DNA from: Xenoacremonium recifei
Taxonomy: Eukaryota > Ascomycota > Sordariomycetes > Hypocreales > Nectriaceae
DNA length: 64,000 nucleotides
NCBI GenBank assembly: GCA_012184525.1
Contig: WOFQ01000001.1
Span: 1,674,001 to 1,738,000 of the forward strand
Reading direction: 5' to 3'
Part shown: positions 12,794-23,723 of the stretch, in pieces
Position numbering within the stretch: position 1 is the first letter of the stretch
Layout of the letters: every line of letters starts with the position of its first letter
Notes under the pieces: generated by a model
Database searches by the model: none
The model's input: only the letters and a program-made list of their open reading frames with translations
Told to the model about the DNA's origin: nothing
Program-made: the position numbers and the translations under genes

Positions 12794-14176
12794 GGTGTCT
12801 GAATCTAGTATTTACGAAGAGGAACACCGGAAGATGCTGAGGAATGGATTGATTCTTTTTTTTTTTTAAAGCGAAGAAATCCTTCTTCTTTATACTTCAG
12901 CAATTTCTGGCTTCTTCGCCGATGAGAGGGGGAATCGGAGGTTTATCAAGGGCCGAAATCGGAGCTCTCAGAACCGACATGCCAACCCCGCGAAATGGTA
13001 ACCTGGCAGTCTGACTTATTTCCGGGCTCTGATTTGCTATTGAAGGGGACCAAAGCTCGAAGCTGTAGTATTGGGAATGGTTTCAGAAGCGCCCGGAGAT
13101 GTTATTATGAACCCCGGCCGGACCCCATCTAAACAACGTCCGATATCGAGAAACGTCCTTCAGGTTCAGATTTCTTCAGTCCGATTTCGCAAGGCAGAGG
13201 ACAATTATCCTCATGAATGGAGCCCTTCGCTTCCATTTTGCTGGTGATCAAACGCTAATGTACCTTAGGAAATTGAACGTCCTCATACGAGGCATCTGCA
13301 ACTCCTCCGGATCCACCAGTTTTTCTGCTCCTCGTTACGGGCTCATAATCTATGTACACATCAAAAGATCATGAATCACTGAGCTTGCAGGTCTTATGAG
13401 TTCCCTAGGCGATATTTTTGAGGCTTCCCAGCTTCCTAATTTCGGTGTTTGGTGCTTGGACTTGACTAGACGAGTAACAGATACTCCGTAGAGTTGTAGT
13501 CAAGCTGCCACAGGCGCGCAGGTCTTTTACATCATCGAATGAAGAGCACCTGGACACTGAACACGATTGTGTATCACCTTCGCATGGTGACAGAGAACCG
13601 GGCTCCTAAATAAATGGCTTCAATTCTCAATGCTGAGTCAATGACTCGGTCTGGTCAAACTCATCGTCACCCAAAATTAATTCCCAGTCTCACGCCTTCG
13701 CTCAAAGCCGAGGTAGCACATTCGGTCCTTATTGGACCCTAGCATGAATATTTGCTATTGTGTTGCAGTTTTAGTCCAAAGAGTCATCTCATAGTTCGCA
13801 GTTGAGGTACTGATAGGACCATGCCTCTCCTACAGTATGAAGCACTCTTTACTCTGCACCATCCTTCGGCTTCTCGCTACCAATGTGGCATAATAGTCAC
13901 TAGTCGGAGTTAGATAGCTTACTCGAGCGAGTGAGGAAAAAGAATCGACCAAGTCAATTAACATCGACGGTCCAAGTAACTTACCCAGACCATGTGAGCG
14001 AGCGAAGGCTACCATCCCTACGTGGAGGTGCAGACGTGTTTGGTGGGCCATTCATTGGACAGCCAATCACAAACCTTGTTGCTTGGACGGGAAGCTTCTC
14101 CACCAACATGAAGGTCCAATATCGTCATATCAACTGAGCCCAATCTTCTCCTCTTCATGCGCTTCGGTATCGCAAG
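12794..14176. other. Divergent promoter region, methyltransferase / DUF1776 gene
   Basis: About 1.4 kb with no credible coding sequence. It contains a T-run near 12857 just upstream of the methyltransferase, a TACTCCGTA motif at 13482-13490, and CCAAT boxes near the DUF1776 start. Confidence 0.5.
14054..14067. promoter_or_regulatory. Paired CCAAT boxes upstream of the DUF1776 gene
   Basis: ATTGG at 14054-14058 and CCAAT at 14063-14067 lie about 110-125 bases before the ATG at 14177. This is a usual position and arrangement for the fungal Hap/CCAAT-binding complex. Binding is inferred. Confidence 0.4.
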
Positions 14177-15766
14177 ATGTCGGCGGACGACCAGCAGTTT
14201 CTAGACGTGGTAAGCCTTGATCATTCCCTACCCAGGTGCTGTCCCTTATGCTTACAACTCCCAGCTTTCGAGCATCCCGGTGCACTTGCGGCGCTACTCG
14301 GACGACGTCGCCGACTTTATTGACCACAACGTCGACCGGGCAGCCGGCGTGGTGCGAGAAACCCTCTCAACGGCGCGATGGATACCTGAACAGATAAGGC
14401 CGAAGCCTCCGGCGAGGCCGCCGGTCGCGGTTCTAGCTATGTCGCGACTCGAGAAGCTCCAGGACTGGGTTGTCAAACACAAGATCATCACGGGAGTCAT
14501 CGTGGTCGCGTGTGGAACAGTCGCGTATAAGGGATATCGGGCGAGTCGATTCTGCAAAAAGACGAGGAGGGCGAAAAGAGCTAGGAATGGTGGCCGTACA
14601 GAGGTCGTTGTCATCGCTGGTTCGCCCACTCTACCCCTGACCAAGTCCTTGGCCTTGGATATGGAGCGAAGAGGATTCATCGTCTACGTGGTGTGCAATG
14701 CCAGCGAGGATGAGGCTCTGGTTCATGCTCTGTCTAGAGCCGATATTCGGCCACTGAGCATCGACACCACCAACGTGTGTTCATTCCCTGCAGTCCATTC
14801 GAAGCTGTTGCTAACTTGCCACAGCCCCCTAACGCCGGCGCCGCCATAGAGCGCTTCGCTCTTTACCTTCAGTCCCCCCAAGTTCCAGGCCCGAAGATGA
14901 AGCCAAACCAACTCACTCTCAAAGCCGTCGTTCTCATCCCGAGTCTCCATTACCAAACCTCGCCCATCGCCACGATTCCGCCATCAAGCTTCGCCGATCT
15001 ATTCAACACCCATCTCCTCCAGCCTATCATCACTATTCAAGCCTTCCTCCCCCTCCTGACGTCTCGACTGAATCCTATCGGCGAAAAATGGGTCCCTCCC
15101 AAGGTTCTTGTCTTCACGCCTTCCATAATATCGTCCATCAATCCGCCATTCCACGCCCCTGAAGCCACGGTTTGCTCAGCTCTGTCAGCATTCACCGAAG
15201 TTTTGACAGCGGAACTTCGTCCGCTTGATATTCCCGTCACCCACATGCAACTCGGCACGTTCGACTTCTCGAGTTTCGTACCCTCAAGAGGTGCGCAGCC
15301 TCACCAAGGTCTGGTCACCTCTGGAAATCCTGAAGACACGCTTGTCTGGCCTGATGGTGCCCGCCACGTTTATGGCCGGAACTTTGTTGCACAGACAAGT
15401 TCCGCGATATCAGGAGGCCGAATCCGTGGGCTTAAGGGCAGTTCACTGCGTCGCCTCCACAACTCTGTATTCGATGTCATTGATGGGTCCATAACTGCTG
15501 ATACTGTTCGCGTTGGCCTTGGGGCCAGCGTTTATGGCTTCGTCGGAAGATGGGCCCCGAGAAGTTTTGTCTCGTGGATGATGGGTATCCGTCGAGTTGA
15601 CGAACTTTCGACCTGGAAGACGAGTTCCTATGAAGGTTCCGAACGGGACGAGAGCGAGAACGGGGAGGCTTCCCACGAGTTCATCGCGGTGCCCTCCGAG
15701 TCAAACGTGTGGAATTCCGAGACTGAGGGCACCATCTGGACGCCCCAGCTCTCTGAAGCTGCTTGA
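14177..15766 (+). CDS. DUF1776 (PF08643) fungal protein, SDR-like fold
   Basis: Three exons, 14177..14209, 14265..14774 and 14825..15766, give 494 residues. The first exon codes for only 11 residues. A predicted membrane segment (KIITGVIVVACGTVAYKGY) lies at about 100-120. After it comes a Rossmann-like start (EVVVIAGSPTLPLTKSLALDMERRG) and later segments that resemble short-chain dehydrogenases in layout, but a clear TGxxxGxG and YxxxK pair is not seen. This matches the fungus-specific DUF1776 family, whose biochemical role is not established. Family assignment is from recall of the conserved N-terminal 'VDFIDHNVD'-type block and overall length. Confidence 0.85.
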
Positions 15767-16075
15767 ATGTGGCTCAGGCAACTAAAATCCCCTTCGCCTG
15801 GGCCTTGACGAGCATAACGTACCTAATGATTGGATCACACAGGCGCTATGTATGAACAAGGATCTACTCCGTCAATAATAACTAGATAAACTCACGACTC
15901 AAGGTGAAAACATTTGAAACGAAACTATTCTCTCTACGATTTTGACGTGACTTTTAAAGGTCCAAGAGGGACCATATGGTATATATTTGAAAAACTGAAC
16001 GTGAAACCGCCATGCAAACACCGGACGCGAGGGTATCTAAAGATTCTGAAATTGAGTTCCATTGAAGCACCGCAC
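15767..16075. other. Convergent 3' intergenic region
   Basis: About 310 bases between the DUF1776 gene (+) and yth1 (-). It is AT-rich around 15880-15980 and presumably holds both polyadenylation regions. Nothing else is seen. Confidence 0.5.
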
Positions 16076-16819
16076 TTAATGGCCTCGTCCTCTATATCGT
16101 CGGTCGCGACCACCTCTCCATTTCCCACCACGTCCATGTCGACCGTGTCTCCCATCTTCCCGATCTCTCGGCTGGTCCCGGAATCTTTCCATTTCTTCTT
16201 CTCTTGGTGGTTCAGGGCGGACCTCTTCCTCTTTCTCCTCTGACTTCAATGTAGGCTTCTCTAGATCCTTCGACCACTTCGGGTGCGCGCCCTCTTTACA
16301 GTCAGGCCCATCGGGACAAAACCCAGCAAGATAGAAGACGCAGAGTTTCCTTCGGACGTGCTTCTTTGAGCAGTTGGGCCCCAGCGGGCAGAAACCCATA
16401 TCGTAGTGTGGACAGGGCGGTAATCGACTCTGAGGATCGATGTGAAGGTAGAGGCATTCGTCGCCATTCGAGCAATATCCATTCCTCATGAAGAAGTTGC
16501 ATTCCGGCATCTTTCTCAGGTTGTACTCGTGCAAAAACTCGCAATGTTCGCCCTTCTTGCACAGCCCACGCAGCCAATGCTTGCAGACGAGCGAGTTGAG
16601 TCCCCCGGTCGGTTGCGAAGACTTGCCATCAGACACATGTCTTTCTGAGCATCGTGTCCCGTTGGGGCAGTGCCCAGTCTGGAACTGTTTGCATATCGGT
16701 CGATCGGGGGGCAGGCCAACTTGATGAGTGCGCCGGAGAAAAGGTGAGAAGCGGAAGTTGTAGGGAGTCGCGGAGTGGTTTAGGATGGTGCTCGAGGCGG
16801 ATTCGATCGCGGACGGCAT
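16076..16819 (-). CDS. yth1: mRNA 3'-end-processing zinc-finger protein Yth1 (CPSF30)
   Basis: A single exon of 247 residues. Five CCCH zinc fingers in tandem lie at about residues 43-61, 79-97, 107-126, 136-154 and 160-179, the diagnostic layout of CPSF30/Yth1. They are followed by a charged linker and an Arg/Gly/Asp-rich C-terminus. In the cleavage and polyadenylation factor, fingers 2-3 of this protein contact the AAUAAA-type signal and the C-terminal fingers contact Fip1 (known for the family). The first true ATG is at 16819; the open frame extends five codons further upstream only through a GTG. The length fits fungal Yth1 proteins of about 210-260 residues. Confidence 0.95.
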   Translation of the reverse strand: MPSAIESASSTILNHSATPYNFRFSPFLRRTHQVGLPPDRPICKQFQTGHCPNGTRCSERHVSDGKSSQPTGGLNSLVCKHWLRGLCKKGEHCEFLHEYNLRKMPECNFFMRNGYCSNGDECLYLHIDPQSRLPPCPHYDMGFCPLGPNCSKKHVRRKLCVFYLAGFCPDGPDCKEGAHPKWSKDLEKPTLKSEEKEEEVRPEPPREEEMERFRDQPRDREDGRHGRHGRGGKWRGGRDRRYRGRGH

Positions 16820-17622
16820 CTTGGCAGTGGTCACTCAATCCCCAAATACCTCCTTCAGCTTCAGGCTCGGGCTCTGCGAGTTTTCCGTCGTTTGCGAGGA
16901 GTGATGTGTCGTTGCAATTCTGTGACCAGGCGTTGTTCATACAGAAATCCCAACAGTACCTGCCTTGGGTCGCGAGTCTTTGTCAGCGAGATCGCCGCTA
17001 GCAGCCTAGACGCCACCACACCAACCCAGCGCAATCAGAGGTTTTGCGGGGCGAGCAACCACAGAAATTCGCTTGCTATAGCTTCACTGGCCAACTCGAC
17101 CCTTGCGCCAACGTGGGAGGATTGGTGCCGAGAAAGGAAAGGTCAATGTGATATCTGAAGCTGAAAACCAGCCTTGGTCACATTGTCATATTTTGCATGG
17201 TTGCGGAGTACTCCATAAGCATAATCACGGAGAAAAAGCAAAGAGTAAAGGGGGAGAGAACGTTGCCTCCTTCCCTCATAGGTGGCTACCTTACGTACCT
17301 ACCTAGTGAGGTTCCTTCCTCCTCGAGTTCGTTGGAGAAGATCCTCCGACAACTCAGTTCTGTCTTGATCACTCTTTCAACATCCGCGGTCTCTCCAAGC
17401 TCCTGACAACATGTCTCATCGAAGATTCTTCAAATCATACCTGAGAAGGATCAAGCTTCTTAGCGTTACAGGAGCAAGCTTCTGGCGTTCTCAAGCATGC
17501 CCGAGACTCACCCGCAACCCGACTTTGAGAAAAAGTTCCAACCCCGAAGGAGAATTTCCTACCAACACGTCGCGGATTACAGCATGTTTTCTTACATCAT
17601 TACTTCAGTCGTTTATGTACGG
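16820..17622. other. Promoter/leader region of yth1
   Basis: About 800 bases without supported coding sequence. Open plus-strand frames at 17411 and 17497 are best explained as shadows of the minus-strand gene that ends at 17623. Repeated 'tacgtacctacc'-type sequence occurs near 17292. Confidence 0.4.
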
Positions 17623-18241
17623 TTAGATCGCAGCCAAGGTAACAGGTATGTCCTGGCCATAACCTGGTCCTATTGGAAGCCAGCTTGACGTACAGGTCAC
17701 TCATGGCCTTGATCCACGAAGTCGGTACATACATGCGTATTCTCGCTCACGCTGAGTATATGCCTGGCCAACAACGCGGACCGTATCATCTTCCGGTATA
17801 GCGTCTTCTTTCCATTTATCATGACCTGAATTCAATCCACACATACCTGGAATGGTCTCAACATACCATTTGGTCATAGGCAAAACAGAAAGGCTTACGG
17901 AATACAGATAGACAGCTTTGGGGACATCATTCGGGTTTCGGACGACTCACGCCAGCTCCCTGAGCTGTGCCCAGAGTTCTGCATTCGATCAACTTCCTGA
18001 CGATTTTCAACATGAGTGTATAAGTCCACTGGAAAGAACTCAGTCGGGACCCTGAACTCCGTGCCCGTAGCGGGTGGTCTGGATACAGGTTAGCAACTTC
18101 GCAACTACGTACTATGAGGTCTCACAATGAGACGACGCCAGCAACGAGAGAGAAAGATCTACAGGGAGAGTTCCAGACAGCCGCCTTGTCGCATCTCCAG
18201 ATTCAGATCGACTTCGGTTAGCTCTTTGGCTGCTTGATCAC
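17623..18241 (-). CDS. Unrecognised multi-exon gene, 5' end unresolved
   Basis: No single long open frame exists, but four pieces join in one frame through fungal splice sites: 18241..18163, 18078..17951, 17825..17751 and 17669..17623 (stop). The introns are 84 nt (GCTAACC branch site), 125 nt (donor GTGAGT) and 81 nt (donor GTGAGC). The joined product of about 109 residues reads ...KELTEVDLNLEMRQGG..., PPATGTEFRVPTEFFP, HVENRQEVDRM, WKEDAIPEDDTVRVVG, and ends GYGQDIPVTLAAI. For the third piece an acceptor at 17846/17847 is an in-frame alternative that adds seven residues. The upstream exon must end in phase 1; candidate starts near 18390 are not convincing. I do not recognise the family. It may be a complete small gene, a 3' fragment of a larger one, or a decaying gene. 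Confidence 0.45.
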
Positions 18242-20552
18242 CTTATGCGGGCTGCTATATGGAGGCGTGCCCACCCACAGAACCATTGGTTCGCTGATCG
18301 ACGAGGTACAACCAATACCCAGCAATTTCAAATTTCAAGCCGCAAGCAATATGCTTCCTGATACGCCGACCCGACCTCCCGGCTCCTGCATGCAGTGACG
18401 TGCGGATGAGGCAGCCTGCGGTGAGGCGACCCCAACGAGCCCTGTCTCGCCTCAGGAGAACATGACGTCGGCACGCGTACGTACAACTCCTACTTCACTA
18501 GGTTTCAAAATCCGGCAGTGCTAACAGCATTCGACAGGTACGTATGCTATCATGTAACGACGTGGTCTAATAATGGCCGATAGCTTCAACTACAGGCATC
18601 GTCAACACAGGTGGGGGACTCAACTCAGCCTCAATTCCACCCGAGACTTATACTCGGTGAAATGCCAGCAGGAGCAGCTGAATCCTATCCCTTTATTCCG
18701 AATCGAATCAACGTCCTCGAGTCGGTTCAAAAGGTCTGCCAGCGTGGCTGGTAGCTCCATCGTGTGCCTTTGAGCACGGGCCTGCAAACACTACCGGCAC
18801 CATCATTTAGACCTGATGAGGAGGATGTCTGTCCTTTATCCCCTGTCCCGGGCATCCCCGCGCCCTAGACTTGGGAAAAGACCAACGCCTATCAACTTGT
18901 TTGTTAAACTGCGGCTCGGAGGAGCCGGCCAGCTTGCACTTGCTTTGATTGCACCGCACTGCACCAAGCTCACGCCTTCGTACACTGCCCCTAGTTCCAG
19001 TGGCTGGTCTCATATTTACATTCAGGATGGCCGCACGTCACAACCGTCAGGCTGGTGGGGTCGGTGATGGCCTCCCGTTTCGGGGATTTGATGGAAAACG
19101 TCGGGGCCGTGGGTGATTCGCGAGGAGATTTGCGGCCTGATCCTCTCCCTCTGAGACACGCATCGGCGGTCCAAGCTCTCCGCGAAGACCATCCGGTAAC
19201 AGGGAATCGACGCTGAGCGAGGGGCATCGGTCGTCTCACCTCAGCCCGGGATGGCCTCGGACCATTCTTGTTAATTATCCTTGCCTCCTAGCATGGAACC
19301 GTTGTCTTTGTTAGCGCATTCTCAGGCTTCGTCGACCTTCCAGAACTCCAGGGCTTTCCAACGCAAGGCGAAATCCGTGGAGCCGCAACCCGACAACTCT
19401 CGACGCCCTTATCAGAACCCGGTCTGCCGCGAGTCCCTCGTCCCTGAAGTCTCTGTGCGAGGTGTGCCAGCTCGGCGTGGTTTGACAAGTCCTACCATCA
19501 TGGCTTGAGGTTGAGGTTGTTTCACCCTTGAATCACGCCGAATCTCAAGGATTCCTGGCTCTGATCCTGCAGCAACCCCCGTCCAAAGCCGAGGCTCAGC
19601 CTAGAAGCCACATTCTTCTTCCCTGATTCTCGATCGAAGCCTTACACGGGAGCGCACGAGCATCCGCCCCAACGCCGCTGGCACACTCAAGCGCGTACCG
19701 CTCATCTCCCAGGTACGGGACGGCGTTTACTCCTTCGGCTCCGCGTACGTGTCTGTTTGCGTTGGCCTGTCATCCGTTTCATCTTCCTCATGAATGGGGC
19801 TGAACGAGGCGGAATTAATGCAGCGTCCTCAACAGCCCAGGCTTGCGGAAGTCGGCAGATGGTGTTCTGCGGGATCCCGACTGGACGGGAAAGTCAGATT
19901 GGCCAGACTCAGTTGTTGGCCTTAGCCCTCGTGATCGAAACCAGAGCGGTCTAGCAGTGATACCTCTTTCCCAATCATTCTTGACAAACTCTTAACGGAG
20001 CCAGGATTTCCATGTGTCGGGCCGGCAACGGACGGGCTTGAAGAGGGTGGGCTAATCAAACAGCAAACGGTCAACAGAGCAGCAAGCCCACGGTCTTCCA
20101 ACTCTCACCACCTGCAAGACTCGTCGTCCTCCTCATTGACTCCCCGCAATTATGTCATGCATCACGGTTTTGTATCCTGGACCCTCTCGTAATTTGGATA
20201 TCCGTCCTTTACTCCACACGCGCCCAGCCAGCCGGACGGCCCAGGACTGAAGCCCGGGCTCCTCTTCACCATGCTGTCGCATTTTTGTTGCTGGTTATTC
20301 TTATATAGTTTGTCAATCCTTCCAACCCACAAGCCAGAAGCTGCTCTGCGACCCTTGATGCCTGAATACACTGTCCAACTCATAACTCCTCCATTCCGTC
20401 ACTTCACAGCCCCGGGGGCGACTTGAATCATGCCGTCTACAAAACCTCTCGCATCCGCTCACCTCTGAGCCCTTCTTGTTTGCTTCAACAGATCTCTTCC
20501 AATCACAGACCTCATATTTTCATTACATCCATTGAACCTACAGATTACCACC
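18242..20552. other. Gene-poor region upstream of the GH18 gene
   Basis: About 2.3 kb. It must contain the start of the 17.6-kb gene at its left edge and the promoter of the GH18 gene at its right. No other coding sequence could be supported; the remaining frames are short and compositionally unlike proteins. Confidence 0.4.
20302..20308 (+). promoter_or_regulatory. TATA-like box upstream of the GH18 gene
   Basis: TATATAG, about 245 bases before the ATG at 20553, in a T-rich context. It is a plausible core promoter; no start-site data are available. Confidence 0.35.
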
Positions 20553-21818
20553 ATGAGCTCGTCTTCTTCTTCCCGCAAATCGCGGATCTCGAAGAGCGTG
20601 GCTAATGTCATGTACACCAATGCGGTCTACTTTCCCAATCACCGCATATATCAAGGCGACACACCAGGCATGCTCAACTACAGTTGTATTAATCACGTAT
20701 ACTACGCGTATGCCAGCGTTTCAGCGGATGGCGGTGTTTTCGTGAGTTGCAAGCAACTGTTATTACTGGAAATGTTAGGGGGTGATACTGACTCGGGTAC
20801 GCGCGCCCTAGCTGAGCGATGAGTGGGCGGACGCTGGAGCACCGGTTGACGGTGTGCAGGGAGGTTTAGGCTCCCTGATGCACCTCAAACAAAAACATCC
20901 TCATCTCCGAGTGGTGTTATCCATCGGAGGAGGTAACTCGTCTGAGGTTTATCCCGTAGTGGCAGGTAACACTCTGCTCCGGGATAACTTCGCGCGGGCG
21001 GCCTTGGGCCTGGTTGAAGCTTCAGGCCTCGACGGGATCGACAGTAAGTCTCAAAAACGAAACCACCCCAGGCGCGGAGTAGAGGCTAACCAGAAAACCG
21101 CCGAAGTTGCATGGGAGTACCCGTGTGATGCCCAACAAGGCTACGATTTCCTGGCGCTCTTGGCAGCCATCCGAATCCATCTTCCCGAGGAGAATTACAT
21201 CCTAACGGCCGCACTCCCAGCCAACATTGCTGTATTGCAGTTTATCGATCTCAAAGTGGTCTCTGACTATCTCGACTTTGTCAATCTCATGGCGTACGAC
21301 TTTTTCGGTCAGTGGACGTCAAGAAGTGGACACCATGCCCAACTCTACGCAATGAACCAGGAAGAGACTTCGGGATCCTCAGGGGTGTCGTATCTTATGT
21401 CGCGGGGATTTCCTGCCCAAAAGATCCTACTCGGGATCCCGACATATGGCCGGAGCTTCCTCAGTGCGAGCGGTCCTGGACAAAAGTTCAAAGGAGTAGG
21501 CGGCGAGGAGGGCACCTTCGAGTACAACAAGCTTCCTCGAAAGGGGTGTAAGGAGTCCGTCGATAAGCGTCATGTCGCCGCCCAATGCGTCGGAGGGGAC
21601 GGCGGCTTCGTGACGTACGATAATCCTGAGACTGTCAAGATCAAGGCGAATTTCTGCAAGCAGAAGAGACTAGGCGTAAGTCCCGGACCACAACCATGAT
21701 TTCGTAAGCTGATAATGATGCAATGCAGGGTCTCTTCTACTGGAACGCTCCGGCGGATTCTCGAGATAAATCACGGAGTCTAATTGCGGCCGGGTTTCGC
21801 ACTCTGCACTCATCCTAA
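20553..21818 (+). CDS. GH18 chitinase-like protein, intracellular, catalytic motif altered
   Basis: Four exons, 20553..20741, 20812..21043, 21107..21675 and 21729..21818, with introns of 70, 63 and 53 nt, give 359 residues. GH18 TIM-barrel landmarks are present: 'VVLSIGGGN' (strand 3), the catalytic DxxDxDxE strand, 'NLMAYDFFG' (strand 6), 'LLGIPTYGRSF' and 'GGLFYWNAPAD' at the end. After splicing, the catalytic strand reads D137-G-I-D140-I-A142-W-E144: the proton-donor Glu and the first two Asp are kept, but the third Asp is Ala. The N-terminus is Ser/Arg-rich with no signal peptide, so the protein should stay inside the cell. Activity may be reduced or changed; a lectin-like or remodelling role is possible. 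Chitin as ligand is inferred from the family. Confidence 0.85.
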
Positions 21819-23000
21819 GCGAGAAATCGAGCAATGAGGTGGAGGCTGGGCCTCCGATCAAGAGTCCCTTTCGGCTATCGCATGCAGGGCAGCGTTGGCA
21901 ATTAGCCTGGTATCGGACGGCGTTTTCTTGATCCATACGGAGTACACGAAGCATGGTGAGGGAGGGGACGGTTATTACGCGGCGTTTCAATTTTCTCTCT
22001 GGGTTTTCCTAAGTCAGTACATAAGCGCGAGCGTGGACGAATTACCCCCGAGATCGACATGATGACCCTGGCATGGACATCAACACCCTGGAAAGACAAA
22101 AGCACATGATATCCCCTATTATAGACGAAAACATAGACCGGTCTGGCGTTTCTGGGCTGTTAAATACTGCTGATTTATCGGCCGCATCCTGGTATACTTG
22201 GGGCCTGCATGTGGCTTCAAACTCCCTTGTCTTCCTAACATGCAGGATTGGATTTGCCTCCTCGGTCTCGGTCAGTCAGTCAGCATTACGATGCCAAGCG
22301 AGGGTCCTTTCACAGGCAGGGGCTCCGGCTAAAAGGACGTCGGGCGCACCCTACGCAGGAAGCCGGTGTAGGTGGTTGATGATCCGGTCGGCAGGGCAGG
22401 TCAACTCGGCTCTCAACTAATAGGGTCGATGTCTGCCGTTCCGCCCTTGAGCCATTGGACGGCCCCTTGACAGCTGTCATGGATGGTGGTAGGACTCCAG
22501 GCTTGCCGGCGGTACCCTGTTGGGCCTTTGCTTTGTCGTCAGACGAACTAGGGCAACCCCGGGCAGCCGGACAAGGTTTGTTTCGGAATGTTAGTCTGCA
22601 GATGTTGACAGATTATGCAGACACCGACAAGTCAAACAACCCCATGTTTCGTATCGAGTGGCGTGAAGTTGGGCCACTCGCATACTTGCTGAGCCATCCG
22701 AGGACATGCTGCCACCGTCACATGTCACCAGAGCAAAAAGGATACCCCAGAATTTAGCTGCCACGAAGTACGGAGGACGGGACCGGCTGCACCCACCGAG
22801 ACCCACGTGGCGATAAGATAAGCTCCATCAGCTCGTCATCACCTCAGGCGTCAGGAACCTCAACCGACCTAGGACCTCTGCCTAGAGTCAACCTTGGGAG
22901 GCAATCTGTTGAACCTTTATCAAGGAGCCGCCGCCAAAAATGCTCCCTGGGCACTCAATCTCACGCCCACACTTTATCCTCCTCCCAAGTCGACCGTGCG
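21819..23000. other. Intergenic region between the GH18 gene and the 23.0-kb gene
   Basis: About 1.2 kb with no supported gene. It contains a TACGGAGTA motif at 21936-21944. The right end is the promoter of the acidic-tailed protein. Confidence 0.4.
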
Positions 23001-23723
23001 ATGTCAGCCATGCCCGGAAATGATACAGAGCCGTCTCCGCCGCCGGCATCGCCAGCTGCCGTGGAGCAGGAGGACGTCGAGCTCAACGAACCCGACACAC
23101 AAGAGCCTCCGCCGCAGCCATTTGAGCCGCTCTTCACGCTACTAACGAACAACACCACCAACACCACCGTGCACCCGCGGATACACTACCTCTTCTCCGA
23201 TGACGACCCTTCCGTGCTTGCCTTCCCTCCCAACAAGGACCCGGCCAACCGCACGCTCGTCGTTGACCTCGAAGCCGCCCCGCCATCCAGTCCCGGCCGC
23301 TGGGCTGTCTCATGGGCCAGCAGCCTAAGCCCAGCCTTCGCCGTCACTGGCTCGAGCATCAGCCTGCAACAAAACGAGAGCGACGGCAGCAACGGCGGCG
23401 GAGGACTTATGCTGCGCGTAGAGGGGATCGAGCGCGAGCTCGTGGAGACTAGAGGGGAGAGTTTGCCGAGTTCGGGAAGCGGAGCTCTCGACCGCGAGGA
23501 TATGGATGCTCTGGCGGACGACTTTCGAAGGAGGATGGGGTTGTTGAAGCGGGTTGTTGGGGAAGGCGAGAAGAGGAGAGAGGTTCTTGCGAGAGATGAA
23601 ATGGGCGAGGAGGCGGTGGTTGATGACGTTGAGGCTGAGCCTAAGCCTGAGCCTGAGCCTGAGCCTGAAAAGAAAGAAGAGAAGGAGGAGAAAGGAAAAG
23701 AGCCTGAGAAAACCGAGGAGTAA
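23001..23723 (+). CDS. Conserved-looking hypothetical protein with acidic Pro/Glu/Lys tail
   Basis: A single exon of 240 residues. An acidic Pro-rich N-terminus precedes a compact central part (PLFTLLTNNT, HPRIHYLFSDDDPSVL, WAVSWASSLSPAFAVTGSSI) and a helical segment at about 165-200 (DMDALADDFRRRMGLLKRVVGEGEKR). The tail is made of PEPEPE and KEEKEEKGKE repeats. The central HPRIHY...FSDDDP block looks like a protein I have seen as uncharacterised in other ascomycetes, but I cannot name a domain. There is no signal peptide or membrane segment. The ATG at 23001 is chosen over a second one four codons later. The frame is open, GC-rich and ends cleanly, which supports a real gene. Confidence 0.65.
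   Translation: MSAMPGNDTEPSPPPASPAAVEQEDVELNEPDTQEPPPQPFEPLFTLLTNNTTNTTVHPRIHYLFSDDDPSVLAFPPNKDPANRTLVVDLEAAPPSSPGRWAVSWASSLSPAFAVTGSSISLQQNESDGSNGGGGLMLRVEGIERELVETRGESLPSSGSGALDREDMDALADDFRRRMGLLKRVVGEGEKRREVLARDEMGEEAVVDDVEAEPKPEPEPEPEKKEEKEEKGKEPEKTEE

Noticed and set aside
17411..17688. Plus-strand frames starting at 17411 and 17497 with a gene-like pyrimidine-rich leader
   Set aside because: A plus-strand model needs a stop-bearing junction near 17790, while the minus strand gives several in-phase exons through standard donors over the adjoining sequence.
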